A stretch of 64,000 bases of DNA, from NCBI GenBank assembly GCA_001600635.1, contig BCKL01000007.1:768303-832302 (forward strand), given 5' to 3'. The stretch is from Leucosporidium creatinivorum (Eukaryota > Basidiomycota > Microbotryomycetes > Leucosporidiales > Leucosporidiaceae). Made by a program: the position numbers and the translations under genes. The notes beneath the pieces are model-generated. The model was given only the letters and a program-made list of their open reading frames with translations, was not told where the DNA came from and did not search any database. This document shows positions 23,612 through 33,358 of the stretch, in pieces (within the stretch, counting starts at the first letter, position 1; each line of letters begins with the position of its first letter).

Positions 23612-26600
23612 TCAGTAGCCGTTGGGAGCGACGAGATTGAACAGATGCTGCCAGTCGTCGAGGACGGCGGCGGAAGGCATAACGAGCCCTGGTCGATTAT
23701 TGAACTGGTTGAGAGTCTCCCTTGCTGCTTCAACGTCGAATCCGAGAGCGCCGGGCGGATCTTCCGTTCCCAGATTGTCGAAGAAGGAGAAGTCGAGCGG
23801 TGGCTCCTGCTGTAGAGCGTCCGGTAGAAGAAGTGGGAGTTGCGGAAAGGAGTTGAGAGAGAGCGGCGAGAGGAGGGATGAGTTGAGGAGCTCGGCGTCA
23901 CGATCGCCGAAGTTTGAGGGATCCGGCGCCGAAGATTGGAGGGGCAAGGGAGGCGACGGGAGGGCAAAGTCTTGGACGGAGTAGTTGCTGCTAGAGGACA
24001 TTGACGAGGAGGAGGGTACACCGTCGGCGTTGGGCGAGCGCAAGCGGTGGGAGATGGTGCGGAAGATGGCGGCGGCGGGCGACGTTGCTCCTGCGTTGTT
24101 GGGGTCACGTCGACGCGGTAGGAGGAGCTGGTCGATGACGGCTACCACCTGCATCGACAGGTCCCGTACTCCGCTACTGGCGTCCCCCTGAGCTCCACGC
24201 ACGTAGAACGAACGAGCTCGGAGCATAAGCTCGCGTTTGCCGCCGTCGCCGCCTCCTTCCTCGTTGAGCAACGCCATAAAGAGGCAGAACACGGCGGAGA
24301 GTCCGTACGACCAGCACCACCAGAGCTGTTTGAGAGCGAGAGCGAGGAAGCTGGTCAGCGCTCTGATGAAAGGCGCCGAGCTGGCGAACTCGGGCGAAGC
24401 TCTCCCGGAGCGCAGCGAGCAATCGAGGGAAGACTCACATGTTCGAGATTTCCGTCATCGCTTCTCAAGTGCTGTAGTCCATCGCAGACGGCGGTAGAAG
24501 CACGAAGGCACGCCGACGACGATTGCTGGAAGCGCTGGTCGCGGAAGCCTCGCATGAAGTAGGGCCCTGTCGAGATGAGGGCGTTGTTAGGTAGCTTCTT
24601 GAGATCGCAGAAAGGGGTACATACGGTGGATACGAGTGACGCGGTTCTGTAGGATCATGAGGAGCAAAGCACGATGATCTGTTGCGGGGAAAGATGAGCG
24701 ACCCGTCTCGGCGTTGACCAGAGGCGAGGAAACGACTTACAGGGTCGTCGCTTCGGGTTCGAATCCTGGCGAGTGAGCTGGATGATTGAGATCTCGGCTT
24801 GGAGAGCAGCGTCCATCTCCTTGACTCGCTCGTAAGCACTCGGCTCGGCAGCGTCGGCGTCTCCCAGTTGCTGAGTTGCCGAGTGACGCCCGATGACAAG
24901 CTTCATCTGCGGAGTGGGGTGGCCGTCAGTACAGAACTCTACGTCGATTTGCGTACGTTGTCAAAGACTCACCCTGGTGAAAGCGAGATCAGTCAAATAA
25001 TGAGGAGGTCGTTCCTTGGCGATGAGATGTAGTCCCAAATCCTCATCGTCGACCTGTTGAATGGCATTAAAGAGTCAGCGCAGTGCAGAGGTTGGGTTTG
25101 AGAGGTTGAGCTCGAGACTTGGGCTCCACGCACGTTCAGCGGCGGCTCAGTATCGTCTGCGCGAAGGGGTAGCCGGTGTGCGATGATTAGCAACAGGCTC
25201 GGTCGACAGAGAGAAGCTGTAAGCTCACAGCTACCTGGAGAGCATTGGCCAATGGATGCTCCCGAGCAGAACAGAAGATCGAAGGAGCACAGCTGGGTCC
25301 AAATGCGTTTGGCGAGCTCCCGACGAAGGCAGCATTCCTGTAGGGGGAAGGCGGGATCTGGCGATGGCATCTTGGTGGGGTCCGAGCCAAGGCGGTGGAG
25401 GCCGAGGAGTTGGGCGAGTCGAATCGCAGCCGATAGATACACGTAGAAGGACGAAGCCGACTGAAGCGAAGGCGCGCTGCTCGGCGCTTCCCGCTGCAGG
25501 GCGAGCTTGAGGAAGAGAGCTTGTATGACACGCACCTGGGGCTTGCCAGCCCAGTCTATGAGGATTTAAGTAACATATAAGTATGATGTTCGTGTGCGGC
25601 GAGATCGAGCAGGCGCACCTGCGGCCGTCAACGCCTGCTCCGAGGCAGCGATCCACGATTCGGGCAAGATCTTGACCTCGGAGTCGGGATAGTGACGAAG
25701 CACATCCTTCGAGCGAGTAGGTCCCAGAGTCGACACCGCCCAAGCAAGGACCTGTGACACAAGCGAGTCAGTCGACGACCGCCGAGGTTCCCAGATTCGA
25801 ACTTCTGCTGTACGCTGTAGTATGTAGCGAGCCAAGCAGGGTCGATCCTACTTGCACATCCATTTGCTACCGAGTCCCACAGCTCTTGCGTCTCCGCGAC
25901 AAAGGTCGGCTTGTGAAGAACCTGTGGTCGGCGACCAGTCAGCGCGCGAGCAAGCGACGAAGAGGGTGGCTCAGGGCTTACGTTATAGATCCATCCGATG
26001 TCGCCGCTGAAAAACTCCTCTACGAGAGCTTCAGACACTGCACGCTCAGGCAGGTAGTCGAGTAAGGTGGATTGATGTTGCGCTCGAGCGAAGACCGAAC
26101 GTCCAGGCGCCTTCAAGGAGGCCTGTCAGCGTTGAGGCAGGATAGAGGCATCCGTGTAGTTCACCTTGGATGATAACAGAATGGTGGTGAAGCGCCCTGC
26201 CTCTGGGATGAGGGCTATCGGCGTCTCACGAGCCTGTCGAGAAGACCGAGCTCAGCGCGGCAAGAGGACTAACGCCGACGCCGAAAGCCTACCACAGTGC
26301 GAGTCGACATCTGTCCGATGCATGGTAACTGAGTGTTGCGACCTAGCGTGCCGTACTGACTTCGACCAAGAGCGAGGTTCTCGAGCTCGTGAGCCGCTCG
26401 TTCGGCTTCGGCGTCGGATGGATCGTAAGGAGGGGTGAGAGGCTCGGTGGAAGATGGAAAGGACGCGAAGCCCGATGAGGAGTATTCGGGAGCACTTTGA
26501 CTGGTGGGAGGGAGGAGAGAGGCCAAGCGTGGCAAGGGAGGAATGACAGCCGCCGAGCTTTGATCCGAAGCCGGTTGAGGAGCGGGACCGCTTGAGGAGA

Positions 26601-27078
26601 CCTGCTGCTCGAGGGAAGCTAGTCGACGCTGCATACGATTGAACTGGGCGATGAAGTCGGTTGATGGTGGCTCTGGGGCTTGTCGGGAGGGAGGAGGATC
26701 CCACGAGCAGAGTGCCTTCTCGTCTCTCTTGATGCAGGCCTCGCAGCCGCTGGTGTCCTTATTACATTTGGTCTTGCGCCTTGTGTTGAAGTAAGGCGTG
26801 TCAGCGGCGTCGAAGAGGAGCAAGGAGGAGGAGAGGCAGGCGCGAAGGGGAAGGAGAGAACTTGAAGGTCACCTCTGACACGGTCTGCAGGACTGGAGAC
26901 AGCGCCGGATGAGCTCGGGTACGTAGCTATACGTCTAAAGATCACCTACCATCTTTGCGCGATTGCGGCGACGCTTCAATGGCTGTAGAGGTCCTCCGTC
27001 GTCGCCGTCGTCGTCTGCCTTAGCACGCTTCGTCTCCTCGACTCGGAGGTCTCCTTGATGGCTGCTGCAGGAGGACAT
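23612..27078 (-). CDS. Zn2Cys6 transcription factor of the cluster
   Basis: About 13 exons give some 800 aa. The zinc cluster is complete once two introns are removed: C-R-P-C-Q-R-R-K-T-K-C-N-K-D-T-S-G-C-E-A-C then I-K-R-D-E-K-A-L-C, i.e. C-x2-C-x6-C-x6-C-x2-C-x8-C. The first Cys pair is encoded by a 20-nt exon (26873-26892). A basic K-R-R-R-N-R-A-K stretch precedes it and a linker with a coiled coil (F-N-R-M-Q-R-R-L-A-S-L-E-Q-Q-V) follows. The middle has the fungal-specific factor domain (L-D-Y-L-P...H-K-P-T-F, then Y-V-Y-L-S-A-A-I-R-L-A-Q-L-L-G-L-H-R-L-G). The last 200 residues are acidic/Ser/Pro-rich, probably activating. Its position inside the cluster makes it the likely pathway regulator. 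Exon edges in the middle part are less certain. Confidence 0.85.
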
Positions 27079-27432
27079 GCTGTACAATATCGCTGGACGT
27101 TGGGCGCGATGGTAACGAGAGCACAGGCGAGTTGTGGCGGAAGCAGAAGAAGCGGGGAGCAGAGGTGGGCCCCACGAGATGGGAAGGTTCTAACTGCTCA
27201 ATCGAGACCGACCTCGGCATAGCCGTCGTTCTTTCACCCGTTACGTCCGGGCTGCTGTCTTGTGCAGCAGGTCATGAACCAGCTGGCGCTGGCGATGCGT
27301 TTGACGTTGAGCGTGTGGGCCGAAGCTCGACCGAGGTTCGCTCTCATCGCCGAAATTCACAATCGTCGATTCGGCGTGCACTCATAGCAAAGTATTGAGC
27401 TCCATAGCATCTCCAAATCACCTAACTCCACC
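27079..27432 (-). promoter_or_regulatory. Upstream region of the regulator gene
   Basis: 354 nt between the regulator start and the P450 stop codon. It must hold the regulator's promoter and the P450 terminator. No reading frame of interest; no clear palindrome noted. Confidence 0.4.
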
Positions 27433-29728
27433 TCAGACGCCGAACGACTCCAAGTTGGCGATGACCTTGGCCGTCTGAGCGAACCGAGGCGTGAAGTCGA
27501 CCTCGAATGGCAGCGGGTGAGCTGAGGGCGGCAGCATGAGTCAGCGAGGGGCGTTGAAGACTTCAGAGAAGTATAACTCACTCGTGACAGCATCGTCGAA
27601 GGCCTTGGGTGAGAGGTCGAGAGGGATGGGCTTTCCTGCCTCGTCGCAAGCGGGTTTGATTATAAACGCCCACATGATACTGGCACTGTTGATGAACACA
27701 CTGCGATCGGCGACATGCAGACCAGCGCACACACTGTCAAGCGGAGGTTAGCGAGACTACTAGAACGAGGGAGAGCGCCGCCAAACGCACCGACGTCCAA
27801 AGCCGAACTGGGTGTGCTTGAGCTCGCGATTGATGGTGGTGGTGCCATGCTGCTTGATCAGCCAGCGAGAAGGCTGGAACTCCTCGGGATCGGTGTAGAG
27901 CGCAGGGTCACGGTGGACGGACCTGTCGAGTTCGAATTCTCGGGTCAGTCAAAGCCGAGCTAACCTCGTTGGAACACCCCCGTTCAGCTGACGTCTGTTG
28001 AACGTCCACCTTCTCTCCAAGTAGTCTTCCGCAAGAGATTTGATGCTTACCACGTGTTTCCAGTGATGATAGCGCCCTTGGGAATGACGAAGCCTTCGTA
28101 AGAGAACGTCTCGGTGACAGCGTGAGCGAGCCCAGCAGGGAGGACGGGCCTCCACCTGTAGGACTCCAGCACAAAGGCTAGTGTCGATGAATAGTGGGCG
28201 AGGGAGGAGGAGTGAGCGACGAAGCGAGGGGAAGGGAGGGCGAGCGAGCGAGAAGGAAGGGGGAGCGAAAGAACAAGTCAGCCCATGCAGAGCTATAGAA
28301 GTACAGCGGCGGACGCACCCCATGTCTCTGGTAGATCCTCCCAATCGTCGAAGGTAGGAGCTGCGCGAAGAGAAGAGATGTCAGCCACAAATCGCGAGCG
28401 GAGCTCGAGCGCCGAACTACTCACGACGGTCACGGCCAACCACACGATCAAGCTCGTCTTGCACAACCTGGAGCTGCTCAGGGAAAGCCACGGCAGCGAG
28501 GAAGACGATCGTGAGCGCCGAGACGGTGGTGTCGCTTCCGGCGCCGAACAGGGAGCCGACGAGGTAAGCCGCCTCATCGTCGTTGAGCTTGTACTCGGCT
28601 TGGTTCTCGACGATGTAGGAGGCGAAGCAGGGTTCAAAGTCCGTGGCGGTTTGCTGGAGACATCGGCGATTAGCGAGATTCAGCGAGCAGGATCTCGAGA
28701 GACGACTTGCCATGCGAGTGCGAACGGCTTCATACTGCTCCTTGAAGAGGGTCAACTCCTCGCGATGCCAGGCTCGGTGTTGACTGAGGTAGCCGGGAAC
28801 GTATCGAAGCCAAGGGTGCGAGTCGATGGCAAAGTGACCGGGTTGGGCAGCGGCGTGGAAGCGATTGAGGCAGGCGACGACCTTGCGAATTTCCTCCGAC
28901 TGGTAGGTGCTGCGCTCATTCTTGCCGTAGGCGAGTGACATGATGACGGTGGCGGCGTAGCTGTTGGAGGGAGGGCTTTGGTCAGCTTGGGTGTACTCCA
29001 CGAAGAGAAGGCGAGGCTTGCGAGCGGATGTGATTTTTGAACAGGCGAGGAGAACCGAGGATGTCCTTCAGCACTTGATGAGAGGCAAGGAGTTGACGAG
29101 GTTGATACGTCTCCGACTTGAGAGGCGTGAGGTTGACGTGGAGAGCCCTGCGAGCGATGGAAGATCAGTCTCGGCGCGACATGAAACGTTCGGAGAGTCG
29201 ACGGCTCACTTGCGAAGACGACGCCACTTGTCACCGTAGCCGACGACACCAGTACGCATATCTCCCGAGAGGACCTCTCCCGCAATGACCGACTTGGGGC
29301 GATCGGAGGTAGCGTTGGACTTGCGCTCCCTGCTCGGCGAGGACAAGTCAGCTCGAGCGAGGGCTGGAGGAGGAGTTTTAGGCTTACATGAGATCTTGAA
29401 CAGCCTTGTATGTAGTACAGATGATGAAAGGCTGGTTACCGAGCCATACAGTCACGACGGGACCTGCGTCCTCGAAAGTCAACCTCGGCGACGGCAAGAG
29501 AAAAGACGGAGAAATGAGCGCACCGTACTGCTTGCCGAGCTCATGAAACCATAGCCACATATGAGAAGGGATCTTGTTGCCAGCGTATCCGGGAGGAGGT
29601 CCAGGCGGAAGGCTGCGAGTGTCGCGACGAGGGCGAAGAGCAAAGGCGAGACTCAGCCCGACGAGGAGGACGGCGGCGAGCATCTCCCGCTGCCCCAGAG
29701 CGTAATGAGATGTGACTTGGTCGGCCAT
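27433..29728 (-). CDS. Cytochrome P450 monooxygenase of the cluster
   Basis: About 10 exons give roughly 520 aa, normal for a fungal microsomal P450. Seen in order: a hydrophobic N-terminal anchor (A-A-V-L-L-V-G-L-S-L-A-F-A-L), the P-P-G-P-P-P hinge, the I-helix oxygen-activation motif G-A-G-S-D-T-T, the K-helix E-x-x-R (L-E-S-Y-R-W-R-P), and the haem loop F-G-F-G-R-R-V-C-A-G with the Cys ligand, split by an intron between R and V. The T-P-R end resembles CYP64-like fungal enzymes, a loose match. It would sit on the ER and need a reductase coded elsewhere. It is divergent from SDR 2 (184 nt), fitting hydroxylation followed by alcohol oxidation. Substrate unknown. Confidence 0.88.
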
Positions 29729-29912
29729 GTTACGGATGATAGAGGAAGAGAGCGCGCTTCGTTTTGAGCTCAAGTTTCCCCCGCCGGGCGCGAATCCGCT
29801 GCGAAGGCCGTTGCATGCGACCGGAGAGCAGCGGGGTTTACCGCCGAAGAGGCATCTTGGAGGTGGGAGAGGGCGGTCCGACGACTTTTGGCAACCCAAA
29901 GATCAGACGAAC
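29729..29912. promoter_or_regulatory. Divergent promoter, P450 / SDR 2
   Basis: 184 nt between start codons. Contains several CCG/CGG triplets (e.g. CCGGAG near 29821) but not the GCGGCCGGCG 10-mer seen in the other two divergent promoters of the cluster. Confidence 0.4.
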
Positions 29913-31033
29913 ATGTCGTCGCTATCGCTAGGAAACATGAATGGTGTAGCTTTGTGCGCTCACTCACCTTCTCGGCGCCGAGCACGAACCGTGAGCTGAT
30001 TCTGAATCATCGCAGGATCACCGGAGCTGCGAGCGGAATTGGAAGGGAGTGCGTTTTAGTGAGTGCTCGCGCAATTAAGGACGAAAGCGAGAGCTCACCA
30101 GAGCATGCAGGCGTTTGCTCGGTGCGGAAGCAAGCTCGCGCTCGTAGATCGGGACCTCCCTGGGCTACAGGCCCTTAAAAGACATCTTGACCTTCCCGAG
30201 GAGCACATCATTATCGAGCAAATCGACGTGACCAATATCGTCGCCCTCGCTCACTTCATACGCACGATCCCCGAGCGCCTCGGCGGCATCCACTTCCTCA
30301 TCCAATGCTCCGGCATCCTCGGCCCCGACTACGACCGCCCGCTGCACGAGCTGCCCGAGAAGCACTGGAGCCTCGTCCTCGACATCAACCTCAAGGCGCC
30401 CGCCCTCATCACGAGCGAGGTCGTCCGCCTGATGCTCAAGCAGGAGCCGCTGCCGTCGCTCTTGGAGAAGGAGGAGGGTCGCAAGGCCGGCACCTGCACC
30501 CGTCGAGGCGTCATCATCAACCTGGGGAGCTCGGCGTCGCTTCGAGCGAGGTCGGCCTCTGGCGCGCCGTACATCACGAGCAAGCATGGGCTGATCGGCT
30601 TGACCAAGGTGAGTCCTCGGCGGTTCGGCGAAGGCGAGGCGAGTCCATGAGAGCTGATGTGAGCTTGTGCAGGTTACCGCCGTGAGCTACGGAGGTCAAG
30701 GGATCCGATGCAACGCATGTAAGCCCTCGCTCGGTCGTAAGAGGCTGCAGGGGAAGCTCACCTCGGCCTCGAACAGTGGCTCCGGGCTTCGTCGCTACGC
30801 CGTTGGTAGCGGGCATCGCCTCCAAAGTAGAGCAGGTCGCTAGGGAGATTGTACCTCAGCGACGAGTGGCCGAGGCTTGCGAGATAGCGGATATGGCGCT
30901 CTTCCTCTGCTCGGAGCGGGCAAACTACTCGAACGGCTCCATCAGTAAGTGTCCGCCGAGGTAGGAGTACAGATCTGAGCTCACCTGCTTTCGATCTGCA
31001 GTCACCATGGATGGCGGCTGGAGCGCTACTTGA
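29913..31033 (+). CDS. Short-chain dehydrogenase/reductase (cluster SDR 2)
   Basis: Six exons (29913-29953, 30016-30058, 30102-30608, 30673-30718, 30777-30944, 31002-31033) give 278 aa. Motifs: T-G-A-A-S-G-I-G, L-A-L-V-D-R-D (Asp for NAD), C-S-G-I-L-G, S-S-A-S for the catalytic Ser region, Y-I-T-S-K for Tyr and Lys, and the L-A-P-G-F-V motif. The C-terminus V/I-T-M-D-G-G-W-S-A-T parallels SDR 1 (S-I-D-G-G-W-N-A-C), and both genes place an intron just before this tail and after the same N-terminal G-V-A-L leader, so they are likely paralogues. A 30-residue insertion (E-E-G-R-K-A-G-T-C-T) before the catalytic Ser is unusual. Divergent from the P450. Confidence 0.87.
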
Positions 31034-31584
31034 GCTCGACAAGGCTGCTGCTGCTGGGGAGCTCGAGAGATGGCGAGAGGGCGAGAGAAAGGGAGCGGAG
31101 GTCGAAGCGCGAGTAGTGGAAGAGCGACGAAGGGTCGGCTCAGAGCAGAATCATGCTGTAGCAAGGTATTCTAATCGCCTCGAGTTGCTGTAGCGAGGTA
31201 TTGACGATTGCGAAGCGAGCAGGAGGAGCGCAAGGAGCGAGGAGCGCAAAACCGCAGGTTGATCTCGTACGCTACACCTCGTTCTTTCGCCGACGCTTTC
31301 GCTGAGGATGCTGTACTCGACTCGGCTGCTCGCTCGCTACCACCCCAGCCTTCCCTCGCTGTAGAGCTCTCTCTGAGCTACTCTTCGACGCGTACCTCTC
31401 CCTCTCCCTCTCGATCCGCTACCTCGGTTCTGCACGGCTCGCTGAATAGCTGCACCGCCTCTCTATCCTACTACATACCTCCCGCTCGCCGCTCATCGGA
31501 AGGACCGGCCGGACTTCGGGAGTAGCCGACTAGACAGCCCGACGAGACGCCGCCCATCTCTCCCTCAGCACACGAACCAGCAAG
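31034..31584 (+). promoter_or_regulatory. Upstream region of the hydrolase gene
   Basis: 551 nt without a convincing exon. The end is pyrimidine-rich with an A-rich ATG context (CAGCAAGATG), as for a promoter and 5' UTR. Confidence 0.4.
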
Positions 31585-32820
31585 ATGAGCCATCCCGACG
31601 AGAAGCTGCACAAGCTCGACCCCGAAGTCCTCGCTGCCTACACTGCAACTCCCTGGATCGTCGCCAACGAGACTACAGTGTCTGCGATCCGCCAAGCGGG
31701 AAGCATCTCGGCAGCTGCAGCCGTTCCGGAGGATGTCGAAGTGCTGGACGTGGACCAGGATGGCGTACAAGGGAAGCTGTATCGCAAGGTCAACGCGCCC
31801 CAGAACTGTCCATGTCTTGTGTGGTTCCATGTGAGTTGCTTCGGCGACTGCTCAGACCGACCGAGCGAGAGCTGACTTGACTTAACTACAGGGCGGCGGC
31901 TACTTGTTCGGGACACCTGCCATGCATGCTGGTCTCTACCTTCAGTTCGTGGAAGCTGGAGTCGCCGTCTTTGCACCTCGCTATCGGCTCTCGCCCGAGC
32001 ATCCGTTCCCTGCTCGTAAGTAGCGAGGAGAGCCTTTTTCCGAGCCGCGCTGACCTCCCGACCCTACCATAGCAAACGAGGACGCTCTACGCGCCTGGGA
32101 CTGGATCGCCAGCGGTGCAGGACGCCGCCTCGGCGTAGCGCCGTCTCGACTCGCCCTCGGGGGAACCAGTGCTGGTGCGTTGGCTCGCTCTTCTTCTTCT
32201 CCCAGCAGGACGCTGACCTTCATGTGCACAGGTGGAGGACTCGCCGCAAGCACGGCTCTTCAGCTGCGTGACCAAGGCCATGTGGTGCAGCCCTCGGCGC
32301 TCTTGCTCAACATTCCCTGGCTCGCCAGACCGCCCAAGGAGGAGACTATCGAGACCTCGTGGAGCTCGGTCAAGTTTGATCGCATTTGGTGCGTCTCTGG
32401 TCTCTACCGAGTCGATTCCTCGAGCTGACTGCAGCACAACAGGTCGCTCGCCAACTGTCAATACGCCGCCGAAGCGTTCTGCCCTCCCGACACCCTCGAC
32501 TCGAACAGTTACGCCTTCGCTGCGGATCATCCATCGCTCCATAGTCTCCCTCCTACCATCGTCAGCGTCAGCGAGCTCGACATCCTGCGAGACAGCGGGA
32601 TCGACTTTGCGATGCGAGTCATGCGCGACAGCGAGAAGGGTGCTGAGCTGCATGTGAGTCCAGTGCGATTTGCCATCAACCTTTCGATGACCCTTCTCTT
32701 CCTTGACAGGTCTATCGAGGAGCTTACCATGGATCGAGCGGCGCCGTCCCTTCGGCCGCGGTCTCTCGAGCTCAGGATCAAAATCAGGTTCGCTTCCTCC
32801 GCGCCGCGCTCGACTTGTAG
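31585..32820 (+). CDS. HSL-family alpha/beta hydrolase (esterase or lactonase)
   Basis: Six exons (31585-31830, 31892-32015, 32073-32174, 32232-32388, 32443-32653, 32710-32820) give 316 aa. Motifs are those of the hormone-sensitive-lipase (GDXG) family: oxyanion H-G-G-G-Y, Y-R-L-S-P-E-H-P-F-P-A, nucleophile elbow G-G-T-S-A-G-G-G (Ser in place, Thr where GDSAGG has Asp), acid in S-E-L-D-I-L-R-D and His in A-Y-H-G. The Gly-Thr-Ser elbow is a known minor variant. The monoterpene lactone hydrolase of Rhodococcus carveol/menthol degradation belongs to the same family (established). In this cluster it would open the lactone or ester made by either Baeyer-Villiger enzyme; that is inference. Cytosolic: no signal peptide. 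The stop at 32818 directly follows F-L-R-A-A-L-D-L, a normal family end. Confidence 0.88.
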
Positions 32821-33358
32821 CTCATCAGTCGTCTGAAATCGTTTCTCTTATCTCGATTTGTCTGCCGCTGCGGTACGGGTGCTGGAGGACTCGACGAGCG
32901 TCAACGACCGGCTTGCTCTTCGCCGAATCCTCGCCGAGATCCACTCGCTCGCTCTTTCTGCTGCTCTCCTCCGCCCGTTCTCGAATACAAGCCATCGCTT
33001 GCATCACATCGTTTACGCGACACTTGGAGACGTTCGCGCACCGCCTGCTGGGATCTAGGGGTAGGTGGCTTCGAGCCTCGGCGCCTCGCTCGTCGTCGCC
33101 GAGCCGCCTGCTAACACTCACTCGCCCGTAGATCCGGTCGCTCGGCACCCGGACGGTTTGTGTTCATTCTTCAGACGCCCCGCTTATCTTTCTGCTCCCC
33201 ACAAACTCCACAGAGCCGACTGGGCGCTACACTCTCGATACTAACTCCGTTCGTCCGAAGGGTGCTCTTGACAAGAAGCGTTCGAGAGCTTCCTCTTACA
33301 CTCCTCATCCTATAACACAGCAAGCACTACATCCATCAACCACCCGGCAACCCACACC
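32821..33358 (+). promoter_or_regulatory. Upstream region of BVMO 2
   Basis: 538 nt. A 66-codon open stretch at 32858-33058 has no family features and no consistent splice partners, so I treat it as chance. The 150 nt before the start are AC-rich (CACACCATGG context). Confidence 0.4.

Noticed and set aside
24740-24765. GGTTCGAATCC-like tRNA B-box
   Set aside because: It lies in an exon of the regulator gene in frame, with no matching A-box or cloverleaf around it.
32858-33058. Extra 3' exon for the hydrolase gene
   Set aside because: The gene already ends naturally with F-L-R-A-A-L-D-L and a stop at 32818; the later frame has no family similarity.
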